From the NCBI GenBank assembly GCA_913775525.1, contig CAJYLH010000019.1:1-56649 (forward strand): a DNA stretch of 56,649 bases, in the 5' to 3' direction. Below are positions 17,508 through 26,841 of the stretch, piece after piece. This stretch comes from an uncultured Chryseobacterium sp. Its GTDB lineage: Bacteria > Bacteroidota > Bacteroidia > Flavobacteriales > Weeksellaceae. The notes under the pieces were generated by a model. It was given only the letters and a program-made list of their open reading frames with translations. It was not told the origin of the DNA and ran no database searches. Numbering within the stretch: position 1 is the first letter of the stretch; every line of letters begins with the position of its first letter. A program made the translations under genes and the position numbers.

Positions 17508-17804
17508 ATGAATTTACCCCACGCAATCTCAGAATTAATAAAAGCTCAAAATGAATTTGACAGTACAGCATATGCCAACTGTTTTTCCGACCATGCAGAT
17601 GTATTTGATGAAGGCAGGACCCATCACGGAAAAGCAGCAATTGAACGCTGGATCGATAAAGCCAACCAAGAGTATCAGGCCACTATGGAACCCGTAGATT
17701 ATGATGAAAAGGAACATATCCTGTCCGCGAAAACATCAGGAAACTTTCCGGGGAGCCCGATTCTCCTGAAGTATCATTTCCAACTGTCTGACGGGTATAT
17801 TTAG
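17508..17804 (+). CDS. NTF2/SnoaL-like protein with a premature stop
   Basis: This 98-residue protein has the cone-shaped NTF2-like pattern: a helix with NEFDSTAYANCFSDHADVFD, GKAAIERWIDKAN and the strand ILLKYHFQLSDGYI. It ends at a TAG, but the same frame continues with SLKISG and a TGA at 17823-17825. Many NTF2-like proteins end in I-x-S-L-K-I-x-G, so one nonsense change has probably removed the last seven residues. It follows the SDR gene closely and may be co-transcribed. The catalytic role is unknown, and whether the shortened product folds is uncertain. Confidence 0.7.
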   Translation: MNLPHAISELIKAQNEFDSTAYANCFSDHADVFDEGRTHHGKAAIERWIDKANQEYQATMEPVDYDEKEHILSAKTSGNFPGSPILLKYHFQLSDGYI

Positions 17805-17885
17805 TCCCTGAAAATAAGCGGTTGATATTTTAGTAACCCTATACCTGAAACCATTTCAGCAATTTTTGGGTCTGAATTGATAAAC

Positions 17886-17918
17886 AAATGGTAACCTTCT
17901 GCTGAAAGGTGACCATTT
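17886..17918. terminator. Hairpin terminator between convergent genes
   Basis: AAATGGTAACCTT pairs with AAGGTGACCATTT (one mismatch) across a 7-nt loop and is followed by TTTTT on the plus strand. The A-run on the other side makes it usable by the minus-strand SDR gene as well. Confidence 0.75.
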
Positions 17919-17943
17919 TTTATTGAAGAAAGAGAAAGGAAAA

Positions 17944-18705
17944 CTATCCCGCAGTCCAGCCCCCATCTGCTTTTATCACATCTCCGTTAACAAATGAAGA
18001 ATCGTCAGAGGCAAGAAATAATGCTACCGCAGCAATTTCCTCCGGTTCCCCAATCACCCCCTCACCCACATTCATAAGTGCTTTATATCCCATCTCGCTA
18101 GGCTCTGTAATCGTTTTGGTAATATTGGTATTGACGCCTCCCGGAGCAATAGCGTTGCAGCGGACTTTTCCCATCCTGCCATAAGTTGCTGCAATATTTT
18201 TGGTAAGTCCTACGAGGCCATGTTTTGAAGCTACATAAGCGGCGCCTCCTCTGGTACCGAACAGTCCGCCCACCGATGCATTATTGATAATCACACCGCC
18301 ATTTTCCTGTTTTTCCATGATCTTGATGGCGGCACGGGATGCCTTGAAAGGCCCTGTCAGATTAATCGCCAATATCCTGTCCCAGAGTGCATCGTTTACC
18401 TCTGCAACAGTTTTGAAATTGTCCATTATCCCTGCATTGTTAACCAGAATATCCAGAGTACCATACCTTTCTACTGCCGTAGCTATCATCTTTTCAATAT
18501 CGGTTTCCTCTGTCACATTCACTTTTACGGCAATGGCTTTACCTCCCGCCTGCTGTATTTGTGCCGCAACGGCTTCCAATGCCTCAAGATTGATATCAGC
18601 AAGAACCGTACGGGCTCCCTCTCTTGCGAATAATTCTGCGATGGCTTTTCCCATTCCTGAACCGGCCCCCGTTACGATGGCTGTTTTGTTTGCTAATTTT
18701 TGCAT
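17944..18705 (-). CDS. SDR family oxidoreductase (FabG/glucose-dehydrogenase type)
   Basis: This 253-residue classical SDR has TGAGSGMG (12-19) for cofactor binding, NNAG (89-92), and catalytic S144, Y157 and K161 (YVASK). The tail SSFVNGDVIKADGGWTAG is typical of the family. D37 at the end of beta-2 (VLADINL) suggests NAD preference. The substrate cannot be read from sequence. It lies 59 bases downstream of the NDH-2-like gene on the same strand, so the two may form a redox operon. Confidence 0.9.
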   Translation of the reverse strand: MQKLANKTAIVTGAGSGMGKAIAELFAREGARTVLADINLEALEAVAAQIQQAGGKAIAVKVNVTEETDIEKMIATAVERYGTLDILVNNAGIMDNFKTVAEVNDALWDRILAINLTGPFKASRAAIKIMEKQENGGVIINNASVGGLFGTRGGAAYVASKHGLVGLTKNIAATYGRMGKVRCNAIAPGGVNTNITKTITEPSEMGYKALMNVGEGVIGEPEEIAAVALFLASDDSSFVNGDVIKADGGWTAG

Positions 18706-18764
18706 ACTGTCATTTTATAAATTAAGGATTTGTTAAATATCTACATCAGGAAAAAAAACTCCGG

Positions 18765-20039
18765 TCAACGTTTGGGTCTGATGATCATCCTAAGAGGCAG
18801 ATCCTTCGTCATATAAGCGACTCCCCAGTTGTACAGGGTTCTAATCCTGTTCCGGTAGTTGACGAGTGACATCAGGTGAACAAAAATCCACATAAAAGAG
18901 GCCATAAAACCGTCTACATGTATTGTTCCCGGCAGATCTGCCACGGCTTTGTTTGCCCCGATAATCGCCATAGAGCCTCTGTCTTTATACCGGAAAGGAA
19001 TCAGTGGCTTTCCGGAAAATTTTGCTTTCAGATTATTGGCAAGGTTCAATCCCTGCTGCAGTGCGGGCTGTGCCATCTGAGGATGCCCGTTCGGATAATT
19101 TTTGTCTGTTAACTGCAAACAGGCATCACCGATTGCAAAAATTCCTTTGTGCTCAACAAGTTCATTATATTCATCTACCAAAAGCCTTTTCCCGGGTCCA
19201 TATGCAGTGGCCGGCAGTCCTAAAAATTCCTGGCCGGTAACTCCGGCTGCCCAGATCAGGCTTTCGGTTTCAATACTGCTGCCGTCTTTCATTGTCACTT
19301 TTTGACCGTTAAAATCGCTTACCTGAACATGTAATAGCACGGTTATTCCCATGGCTTCCAATGATTTCAAAGTATATTGCTGGGATTTCACACTCATCGG
19401 CATAAGAAGAGCCGGAGCACCGGCGATGAGATAAATTTTTACCTGATGGGCAAGATGCTTAAGTTCCGGATAGTCTTTCGGAAAAATATGGGTCCGCATT
19501 TCTGCAAGCATTCCTGCCACCTCTATACCTGTTGGTCCGCCGCCTGCAATCACTATGCTTAACTTTTTTTCCAGTTCTTCCTTATTCTTTAAGATGGAGG
19601 CCTTTTCGATACGCTGAAGAAGGATATTTCTCATGTTCAGTGCATCTTCCAGTGTTTTCATCGGAATTGCATTCTTTCTGATATTGTCAATACCGAAATA
19701 ATTGGACTCCAAACCGGCAGCAATAATCAGGGTATCATACTCCAAATCGCCATCGGAGAGGACTGCCTTTTTTTCTGTATGCTTTATTTCCACCAGTTCT
19801 GCCATTCTGAACTGTACATTACGGTAAGCCCTCAATAGTTTTCTGAAAGGATAGCTGATGGATGAGGGTTCCAAAAAACCGGTGGCTGCCTGATAAAGCA
19901 AAGGCGGAAAAAAATTATAGTTGTTTCTGTCAACCAGTGTTATTGAGCATTGATCGTTATTTTTCAGGTTTTTAATGACACTGATGCCGGCAAAACCGCC
20001 ACCAATGATAATTATTTTTTCTTTATTCATTGTTTTCAT
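18765..20039 (-). CDS. NAD(P)/FAD-dependent oxidoreductase, type II NADH dehydrogenase-like
   Basis: This 424-residue flavoprotein has two Rossmann motifs: GGGFAG (13-18) for FAD and AGGGPTGIEVAG (about 167-178) for NADH. FAIGDA near 305 closes the FAD site. The PPLLYQAATG stretch (45-54) matches NDH-2 enzymes, and the C-terminal part (FMASFMWIFVHLMSLVNYRN) is the membrane-associating amphipathic region. NDH-2 passes electrons from NADH to quinone without pumping protons. The start may be M1 or M4. It is followed by an SDR gene on the same strand. Confidence 0.85.
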   Translation of the reverse strand: MKTMNKEKIIIIGGGFAGISVIKNLKNNDQCSITLVDRNNYNFFPPLLYQAATGFLEPSSISYPFRKLLRAYRNVQFRMAELVEIKHTEKKAVLSDGDLEYDTLIIAAGLESNYFGIDNIRKNAIPMKTLEDALNMRNILLQRIEKASILKNKEELEKKLSIVIAGGGPTGIEVAGMLAEMRTHIFPKDYPELKHLAHQVKIYLIAGAPALLMPMSVKSQQYTLKSLEAMGITVLLHVQVSDFNGQKVTMKDGSSIETESLIWAAGVTGQEFLGLPATAYGPGKRLLVDEYNELVEHKGIFAIGDACLQLTDKNYPNGHPQMAQPALQQGLNLANNLKAKFSGKPLIPFRYKDRGSMAIIGANKAVADLPGTIHVDGFMASFMWIFVHLMSLVNYRNRIRTLYNWGVAYMTKDLPLRMIIRPKR

Positions 20040-20386
20040 TGCATTTTAAAGCGCTGTAAGAAAATGTTTCAGGCCGGAAACCATTTCTTTTTTTTTTACA
20101 TCAATTTTTACAGCCCAGGCTCTGACTGCAGGTTGCTCTTTTCGACCACATACTGAAGCAGCAGCAGGCCCCCTGATAATTTATTTTATTGATGATCATC
20201 CATACAATTTTTTACGGTTAAAGAGAATTCGATCGTAAGCCGGTTCACTATACAAATTTGAGGGAAGGAAATTCACCATAAAAGGTCTTTTTATGGCTGA
20301 TATTGGTCTGAAATGAAATACATTACGGTAGTATATCTGCCCCAAAGTGTTAACAACCTGAAGATTATTAATGATTCTGATTATCT
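20040..20386. other. Intergenic region upstream of the NDH-2-like gene
   Basis: No gene seen. It holds the upstream regions of the minus-strand NDH-2-like gene and of the decayed metallopeptidase gene. A near-palindromic TATACAAATTTGAG string lies near 20249-20262, but no clear operator or promoter pair could be fixed. Confidence 0.4.
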
Positions 20387-21489
20387 ATGCCGCATCAGCT
20401 ATTCCATACGCTACCCTATTACCATACTTTGTCTGCAAATACAATTAAAATCATACGTACAAACATTTTGCTCATGTCTTTTTTTATGAACAGCTTTGCG
20501 CAGAAACATCGTGATACTTTAGCATGTGAACAATTACAACACGTACAGGACTTAAAAAATGGTATCGCCCAAAAAGCCTGGAAAGACTTTGACAATAACC
20601 AAGCAGCCCAGGTATATTTTACTGACTCATCCAGTTACTTTTTTAATGCAGATACCAGGATTTTGCAGAAGGTAACAAAAAAGACCAGCCCGCTTAAGGG
20701 AATTGACTTGTTTAAGACCCAACGTATTGATGAAAACCCGTTTCACATGTAGACAGCTATAAAGTCTACCGATAGTACAGTGTTGTATTTTCAGAAACCT
20801 GTTGTGATGTTCAGCGACTTTAAAACAGCAAGGGAAAAAGTAAGTGACCTGCAAAGTCTCCAGCAATGGGCATCCATGGTGGTTCACGAGCTTTTTCACA
20901 CATATCAGTTGCAACACATCCCTACGCTTCAATACAGAAATCAGGTGATCCATTTACGCGGAAGTCAATTGCAAAAATTATATGTTGAGCAAAAATGGTT
21001 TGCGGAAAGCATACAACTTGAAAATAACCTGCTGATTGCTTTATTAAAGGTAAAATCCGGAAAATAACTGCGAAAAGGATTGTAACAGTACCTATCCCTC
21101 CGCGATGCGAGACAGAAAAAAGCAGAATCCCTTCTGAATGATTTCAGTACCCATGAGAACTTTTATGAGAAAATTGAAGGCAGCGCCAAGACGTTGAACT
21201 GGCTTTATTGGAAAACTACAAATATTTTCCTGAAAACACATATCTTTTAAGAGACGATCCTGCCTGCAAAAAGAACGCTTATCAGAATTTTAAACCGCAT
21301 GAAGAACCCTGGCAATACCAAACGGAGGGAATCAATTACTTTTATTCCACAGGATATCATTTATTCCGAATCCTGGATAAATTAAAGGTTGACTATCTAT
21401 CAAATTTATTCAATACCCATGATACACCGTACGGAATATTAAAAGCCTATCTAAAATATAAAAACAAATTTAAAAAGCATCCCATATAA
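20387..21489 (+). pseudogene. Decayed secreted metallopeptidase-like gene
   Basis: Three consecutive pieces join into one protein of about 365 residues. The same frame runs from 20387 to about 21195, interrupted by TAG (20750-20752), TAA (21065-21067) and TAA (21080-21082). It then shifts by one base to end at 21489. The middle piece carries the zinc motif HELFH (in MVVHELFHTYQ, about 20878), and the N-terminal part holds a possible signal (LLMSFFMNSFAQ). At least four lesions make it non-functional. The GC content and codon use are those of the neighbours, so it decayed in place. The exact peptidase family is not recognised. Confidence 0.75.
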
Positions 21490-21690
21490 AATGGTCTGTC
21501 AAAAAAATCATCTGTTAATGTACATAAAGAAGTACCTGGTCTTTTTTATGAAGTCCTGCAAGGTGTACAGGAACCAGCATCTGAAGTTTATTATGTTCTT
21601 TTTTTATGATGACCGTCCTAAAAAGTATATTCTGACCGCTTGGTGCCTGCCTGCACTTATCTGTCTTATCAAGGTCTGTGTAGATTTATA

Positions 21691-21708
21691 TAGTTCAGAT
21701 TCAAACTA
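21691..21708. promoter_or_regulatory. Probable MarR operator at the marR promoter
   Basis: TAGTTCAGATTCAAACTA lies 19 bases before the MarR-family start. It matches 16 of 18 positions of the site before the stress-protein gene (23171-23188), which points to autoregulation. Confidence 0.65.
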
Positions 21709-21727
21709 TTTATTATAGTTTTACGAA

Positions 21728-22180
21728 ATGAAAATTAGTCCACAAGAGCAGCTTTCTAAAGTTTCCAGGCTGATAGAGACGATGCGGGATATCAGAAAGA
21801 TAGTGCGTACACAGTTCATGAAGAAAATGAAGGATCATGATCTTGACCTGACGATTGAAATGCTGGAAGTACTGTATATCCTCTGGAACCAAGATAACGT
21901 CAACCAACAGGAAATCGTAGATAAGACCAACCGGAATAAAGCCAGCATCACCTCTCTCATCAGTAATATGGCTGCCCGCGGCCTTGTGCAAAGAAACTCA
22001 GATCCGCAGGATAGGCGGAACAAGCTGGTTTCGCTGACAACCGAAGGTGAACATTACCAGCAGAAGCTGATTCCCTTGCTGGAAGAAGTCTATGCACCTT
22101 TACTGTCATCAGAGATGATCCGTGAGATTGAGCAGACAACCGGCCAGCTTCAGCACATCCTGCAAACGCTCAGCGAATGA
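21728..22180 (+). CDS. MarR family transcriptional regulator
   Basis: This 150-residue protein has the MarR winged-helix core. The recognition region is NQQEIVDKTNRNKASITSLI (59-78), followed by NMAARGLVQRNSDPQDRRNK and LVSLTTEG, the classic wing with the conserved DxRxxx motif. Long helices at both ends form the dimer interface. MarR proteins usually repress and release on binding small phenolics or oxidants. An 18-bp operator-like site precedes it, and a near-identical site precedes the universal stress gene that converges on it, so that gene is the likely target. Confidence 0.9.
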   Translation: MKISPQEQLSKVSRLIETMRDIRKIVRTQFMKKMKDHDLDLTIEMLEVLYILWNQDNVNQQEIVDKTNRNKASITSLISNMAARGLVQRNSDPQDRRNKLVSLTTEGEHYQQKLIPLLEEVYAPLLSSEMIREIEQTTGQLQHILQTLSE

Positions 22181-22202
22181 GCTGTTGCTGAATAACGGAT
22201 GC

Positions 22203-23048
22203 CTATTTTAATATCAGCACCGGGCGGCTTACATTCTGGTAAAGTGCCTCTGAAATGCTTCGATTGGCCATATGATAGAGAAAGCTGTGTTCTCCGGGTA
22301 GAGCAATGATAAGATCCGTCTCATGCGACGCCGCAAAAGAAAGTATTCCCTTCACAATGTCTTTACCGAAAGAATAATGAATGCTGTAAGGTATATTTTT
22401 CAGATAACCCTGCACGTACTTTTCCCAGACCTCTTTATTCTGGTCCCTCACATCCTTGTTCCCTTTCGTATCAATATAAAGCAGCATAAGGTGATGATTC
22501 TTATTTTTCATAAATGACTTGTAATCCGAAAGCCTCTCCAGGTGATCTGCACGGCTGATATCACATGGAATAAGGACATTGACCACATCTTTAAAATGAT
22601 ATCCTGCGGGAACGATGAGTGTTTTAACCCGGCTTATCCTTCCAATGCTGATGATATTTTCTGAAACAGTACTTTCATTATTGCCCGCCTGATCTTCACT
22701 TCCCAAAATGATCAATTCAACTGTACGATCTTCTATCAGACGGTTATTGATGCTGCGCAGCAGGGTAAGCTGACTGATAAACCCGGATACGGTATGGCTA
22801 AAGCCTGTTGTTTTGATCAGGTAGTCCAAACGGCTAAACAATGCTTCTGTATATTCACGGGCACTGTTAACGGTTTCTTCGTTCACTATAGTATAACCCT
22901 CGGAAATATTGATGTAGTCAAATATAGAATCATATGTTTTCATAAGCATGATATGATCATAGCCATATTTTTTAGCCCATTCCGCGGCAAATAAAACTGC
23001 ATTTTCGGTTGTCGCCGTTGAGTCAACCGGTACCAATATTGTTTTCAT
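22203..23048 (-). CDS. Universal stress protein, tandem UspA domains
   Basis: The start at 23048 (MKTILVPVDSTATTENAV) begins exactly with the UspA first strand, giving 281 residues. The longer frame from 23123 adds a non-homologous leader. Two UspA-like domains follow (about 1-145 and 150-281). The second ends with the degenerate G-rich region LIIALPGEHSFLYHMANRSI and SRPVLILK. The canonical ATP motif G-2x-G-9x-G(S/T) is not intact, so it may be a non-ATP-binding member. A TTTG-N17-TATATTTG promoter (23157-23185) lies upstream with a MarR-type site over its -33 box. Confidence 0.85.
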   Translation of the reverse strand: MKTILVPVDSTATTENAVLFAAEWAKKYGYDHIMLMKTYDSIFDYINISEGYTIVNEETVNSAREYTEALFSRLDYLIKTTGFSHTVSGFISQLTLLRSINNRLIEDRTVELIILGSEDQAGNNESTVSENIISIGRISRVKTLIVPAGYHFKDVVNVLIPCDISRADHLERLSDYKSFMKNKNHHLMLLYIDTKGNKDVRDQNKEVWEKYVQGYLKNIPYSIHYSFGKDIVKGILSFAASHETDLIIALPGEHSFLYHMANRSISEALYQNVSRPVLILK

Positions 23049-23156
23049 AACTGATGTATTTTTCTTCGCCTTCAACAAGTCAGATGTCAGAATGATGCAC
23101 AAGGATCGTATTCGGTGTTGCATTTTAAGAGATCAAGATCTGTGTTACAGCACTAA

Positions 23157-23185
23157 CAAATATAATGAATTAGTTTAAATTCAAA
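23157..23185 (-). promoter_or_regulatory. Promoter of the universal stress gene
   Basis: On the minus strand TTTG (23182-23185) is followed after 17 nt by TATATTTG (23157-23164), matching the Bacteroidetes -33 TTTG / -7 TAnnTTTG consensus. The -33 element lies inside the MarR-type palindrome. Confidence 0.7.
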
Positions 23186-23188
23186 CTA
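23171..23188. promoter_or_regulatory. Probable MarR operator at the stress-gene promoter
   Basis: TAGTTTAAATTCAAACTA sits in a wider dyad with 8-bp arms ATTAGTTT / AAACTAAT. It covers the -33 box, so a bound repressor would block transcription. It matches the marR site at 21691-21708 in 16 of 18 positions. Confidence 0.7.
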
Positions 23189-23428
23189 ATTTTCACGGAC
23201 TTTAATCGAGAAAGATTAGGGTTCAGAATGCTTCCGATGGTTAAATCAATAATGTCAGGCAACAGAACTGATGGCTATGCTCTATCTGCTTAAAAAGCTT
23301 TTTTTTAAGTTTTGAATAGATCCCCGCTCTTTCTCATGGATTTTATCAATCCAACTTTTTATCGTTGATACCGATACCGGAAATTTAAAAATCATTTTAC
23401 TTCAGGTCTGGAAGATACACGTGTATGA

Positions 23429-24100
23429 TCAATCTTCCCTGGTAACTTCCACATCCGTAAAATGGCCTGATGTTCCCGGCCCGATCCATAGCCCGATACT
23501 TCCTCGCAGATCTTTGCCCTGCTTCAGGTCATTGACGATCAGCGTAGGTTGCGAAGCTCCGTTGACATACAGCCTGGCCGTTTCATCCTTCAACACAATT
23601 TTCACTCTGATCCATTCCGCAGGAAGTATATCCACATAGGCCTCATACATTCCCGGTGTTTCTTTTCTTAATTTCTCCCACGGATATCCCGGGATAGAAA
23701 TATACTGGCTGGAATGGTTCCTGCGCAGCTGATCATCCGCGCGGCCATTGGTAGGACGTAAATAGAACACTTCCATTTTAGAGGCATCGGAAGCCGCCCT
23801 GAATGCAATTCCCACAAACCCGCGGGCGGTTGACGCGGCATTGGCAAGCGGCTGCCCGGAGACCATAGCTTCAATGGTACCGTTATGGAAGTCAACATCT
23901 TTTAAAATCGCTACGGTCCTGTCTCCGTCAGCCTCACCTTTTACTTTCAGGGCTAAAGCATTTTTGCCTTTAAAAACAGATTTTTCGGGAGTTACCTGAA
24001 ACGGAAGTACATCAGTTGGAAGTATCGTACGGTTCTGTGCTGTGCAGTTGAATCCGGACACCAGGCTTAACATGAAAATAATCAGCAAATTTTTAGTCAT
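23429..24100 (-). CDS. Secreted concanavalin-A-like fold protein
   Basis: This 223-residue protein has a signal peptide (1-21, FNCTA before Q). A beta-rich LamG/DUF1080-like domain follows: VFKGKNALALKVKGEADGDR, FHNGTIEAMVSG, RGFVGIAFRAASD, PAEWIRVKIVLKDETARLYV and the closing GLWIGPGTSGHFTDVEVTRE. Such domains occur in secreted sugar-binding and glycosidase-like proteins. No catalytic motif is clear, so a carbohydrate-binding role is only a possibility. The gene stands alone, with a short A/T hairpin (near 23289-23310) past its stop. Confidence 0.65.
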   Translation of the reverse strand: MTKNLLIIFMLSLVSGFNCTAQNRTILPTDVLPFQVTPEKSVFKGKNALALKVKGEADGDRTVAILKDVDFHNGTIEAMVSGQPLANAASTARGFVGIAFRAASDASKMEVFYLRPTNGRADDQLRRNHSSQYISIPGYPWEKLRKETPGMYEAYVDILPAEWIRVKIVLKDETARLYVNGASQPTLIVNDLKQGKDLRGSIGLWIGPGTSGHFTDVEVTRED

Positions 24101-24415
24101 GACGGAGATAGAATTTTGATGCCTCTAAAATAAAAAATAATCTGTTCAAATACACATTACTCATGCACCTGACGTGATCCATTCAGAAAATAATGATATC
24201 TGCTGATCTATTTTAAGTTTTGACTTATGCAGGCCAAATTTTTCCTCAATAATTACTGCCGGTCATCAGAAGAACATGCATTTGATGTAATGGGAGCTTT
24301 TGGATATTGACTTTAATGAACAGTCTTTCATCATTATTCCTGTTGCGATATCCGGTACATTCCGTTTTATACTTCTTCAGTTTAAATTCATTATCTTGGG
24401 GATTAATTTCCAAAA
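24101..24415. other. Upstream region of the two-component system
   Basis: No gene seen. A TATCTTGG string near 24393-24400 is a one-mismatch -7 box for the response-regulator gene. No clear inverted repeat suggestive of a response-regulator site was found. Confidence 0.4.
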
Positions 24416-25090
24416 ATGAACATACTCTTAGTAGAAGATGACGAAAGAATAAGCAAGTTTCTCCTGAAAGGCCTGGGTGAAGCCGGCTATCAGGTGAGCC
24501 TGGCAGAAAGCGGCGAATCGGCGAGGGAAATGATCAGCTCCTATGATTTTGAGGTAATTTTGATGGATATTATGCTTCCCGGCTTAGACGGGATACAGCT
24601 GACGCAGATGATCCGCTTCAAAGAAATCCATACCCCTATCCTGGTTTTAAGCGCGCTGAACAGTCCGGATGACAAGGTAAAAATGCTGGATATAGGGGCG
24701 GACGACTATCTTTCAAAGCCATTTCACTTTGACGAACTGCTTTCCCGGATTAAGGCCCTTACGCGGCGCAATAAATTATCATATCAGAAAAGTTCAGAGC
24801 TGTTACATTGCAGGAATATCACCGTGAATAAGGAGCTTCATACCGTTACTCAGGAAAATACTCCGGTCAGCCTGTCTCCTACAGAATACAAACTCCTGGT
24901 CTTCCTTCTTGAAAACAAAAATAAAGTCCTCAGCCGCACCCAGATCCTGAACGGTGTCTGGGGAATCAATTTTGACAGTACCACCAATGTTGTGGATGTC
25001 TATGTATCGTATCTTAGAAATAAAATCGATGAATCACAGGGACAGATTATATATACCGTAAAAGGGGCCGGATACCTCGTAAAAGACTGA
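24416..25090 (+). CDS. OmpR/PhoB-type response regulator of the efflux locus
   Basis: This 224-residue protein has a receiver domain (1-120) with acidic pocket E7/D8/D9, phosphoacceptor D51 (LMDIMLPG), a switch Ser near 80 (LVLSAL) and K near 101 (LSKPF). The C-terminal winged helix (about 130-224) includes LSPTEYKLLVFLLENKNKVL and VDVYVSYLRNKID, typical of OmpR-family regulators. The histidine kinase starts one base after the stop. The pair precedes a CzcCBA-type efflux operon, so it probably acts like CusR/CzcR in response to metal. Confidence 0.92.
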   Translation: MNILLVEDDERISKFLLKGLGEAGYQVSLAESGESAREMISSYDFEVILMDIMLPGLDGIQLTQMIRFKEIHTPILVLSALNSPDDKVKMLDIGADDYLSKPFHFDELLSRIKALTRRNKLSYQKSSELLHCRNITVNKELHTVTQENTPVSLSPTEYKLLVFLLENKNKVLSRTQILNGVWGINFDSTTNVVDVYVSYLRNKIDESQGQIIYTVKGAGYLVKD

Positions 25091-25091
25091 T

Positions 25092-26456
25092 ATGACATTA
25101 AGAAACCGTTTTACAATCATCTCCAGCCTGTCGTTCGGTGTCGTTTCAATCATCACCTTTATGATCATCTTTATCGCCTATTACGACAGCACGAAGATCT
25201 CCTATTTCGACCGGCTGAAAAACACGGCGCTGATCTCTGCTATTTATTACCTTGAGAAAGATGAGCTTCCCAAAACGATGCATTCCCAGATCAAAAAGGA
25301 ATACAACCACCTCATCCAGAACCGGCAGGTAGCCGTGTACAACCAGAACAATGCAGTAACCTTCGGGATGAACCTCGATGATGAAAACATTACGCCTGAG
25401 TACATCAGTAAAGCCAGAACCGACGGAAAGGTACAGTTTATGGCGGATAACAATTTCTATTACGGAATTTATTATCCTGATAACCAGGGAAACTTCGTTG
25501 TGTTCGTCAAGTCTTCCAGCGATTCATTTTCCTCCCAGATCATCAGGCTTCTCATTATTATGCTTTCCGTACTGGCTGTAGGACTGCTGATCATTTATCT
25601 GCTGAGCAGATATCTTTCCAAAATCGTTTATAAACCGGTATCTGATGTCATCCGGCGAATCAACAGTGTGGATAATACCGATATTTCGCAGGCCATCACC
25701 TCTACCCATACGCATGATGAAATCGATGAGCTGATCCGATCCTACAACAGGCTTCTCGGAAGAATCGGTGAAAACATGCTGCTGCAGCAAAACTTCATCA
25801 ATTATGTTTCCCATGAATTCAAGACGCCGCTGGCCGCCATTTCGGGCAACCTGGAGGTCTTTGCCCAGAAAGAACGGTCACCGCAGGAGTACCAACAGGT
25901 AGCGGAAGAAGTCCTGGAAAATGTCTACGAAATCGAAAGCATCCTCAACAACCTGCTCCTGATGTCCGGACTTTCGAAAATCGAGAACCCCCACCAGCCG
26001 TTCCGCATTGATGAGGTAATCTGGAAGGTTCATGAAAAGCTCCAGAACCACCGCCACCGGAACCATGCCACGATTTCCGTAAAGCTTGAGGTGACGAATG
26101 CTTCCCTGCTTGAATACCATGGTAACGAAACGCTGCTTTACCTGGCACTGTATAACATTGTTGAAAATGCTCTGAAATACTCGGAGGACAATCCGGTAAT
26201 CATCAGGATTTATGAAAAAGGCGGACATCTGGCGGTCGATGTTCAGGACTTCGGTGTAGGGATTGACCCGGAAGACCTTCTGAAAATCACGGAAACGTTC
26301 TACCGGGGCAAAAACGTAGGTGCGGTAAAAGGGAGCGGCATCGGATTATCCCTTTCCGAAAGCATCCTGCGCCATCATGATATTGGAATGACCATCCAAT
26401 CTGAATTGGGAAAAGGGACTCTTGTATCGTTGATCTTTGATAGGGATCTGACTTGA
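25092..26456 (+). CDS. Sensor histidine kinase of the efflux locus
   Basis: This 454-residue kinase has membrane helices near 10-33 and 150-170 flanking a periplasmic sensor region of about 115 residues, then a HAMP segment. The H-box is FINYVSHEFKTPLAAISGNL (phospho-H241), with N-box IVENALKYS, G1 DFGVGIDPEDL and G2 KGSGIGLSLS. It partners with the regulator immediately upstream. Gene order suggests that it senses periplasmic metal, although no obvious Cys/His/Met metal cluster is seen in the sensor region. Confidence 0.9.
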   Translation: MTLRNRFTIISSLSFGVVSIITFMIIFIAYYDSTKISYFDRLKNTALISAIYYLEKDELPKTMHSQIKKEYNHLIQNRQVAVYNQNNAVTFGMNLDDENITPEYISKARTDGKVQFMADNNFYYGIYYPDNQGNFVVFVKSSSDSFSSQIIRLLIIMLSVLAVGLLIIYLLSRYLSKIVYKPVSDVIRRINSVDNTDISQAITSTHTHDEIDELIRSYNRLLGRIGENMLLQQNFINYVSHEFKTPLAAISGNLEVFAQKERSPQEYQQVAEEVLENVYEIESILNNLLLMSGLSKIENPHQPFRIDEVIWKVHEKLQNHRHRNHATISVKLEVTNASLLEYHGNETLLYLALYNIVENALKYSEDNPVIIRIYEKGGHLAVDVQDFGVGIDPEDLLKITETFYRGKNVGAVKGSGIGLSLSESILRHHDIGMTIQSELGKGTLVSLIFDRDLT

Positions 26457-26649
26457 GATTTTGTCTGAGTTTTACCGTTTTTTGAACTGGTTATTCTTAA
26501 ACCACCCCGTCAAAAATCCTTTGAATTTTAGACACTTCTCCAGCGGAGGGGAATTTTTAGACTTTTGATTATCATGGGTTTACAATTCATTAACTTTAGA
26601 TTGTAGTTGATTATCCGATAGGCAGATGAAAAATGCTGTATTCTTTTCT

Positions 26650-26790
26650 AACGCAAAGATTCCATTTTCTTTCCGTATACTATAAGGAGGCAAAGAGGTG
26701 ATCAGCAGGCTGATCTGATGAAGCGGGCGGATCAACGTGCGCTTCATCAGCGGCTTTGCTGCTTTCCTTGGCTCCCTTAAAAATAAGCGG
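26650..26790. repeat. Hairpin-rich element related to the one at 8281-8445
   Basis: The element starts with ACGCAAAGATT and holds TAAGGAGGCAAAGAGG against a downstream CCTTGGCTCCCTTA. It has a perfect 11-bp arm pair CTGATGAAGCG (26715-26725) / CGCTTCATCAG (26740-26750). The order of shared strings (ACGCAAAG, GGCAAAGAG, CTGATGAAGCG) is the same as in the element near 8.3 kb. It does not encode a protein. Confidence 0.55.
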
Positions 26791-26841
26791 AATGCTCATT
26801 ATGCTTTGCATTTAATTTTATGCATTTTTAAATATCAATAG

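Noticed and set aside
21491-21718. 75-codon frame upstream of marR
   Set aside because: It runs through the MarR operator and promoter, and its composition is irregular with no motif.
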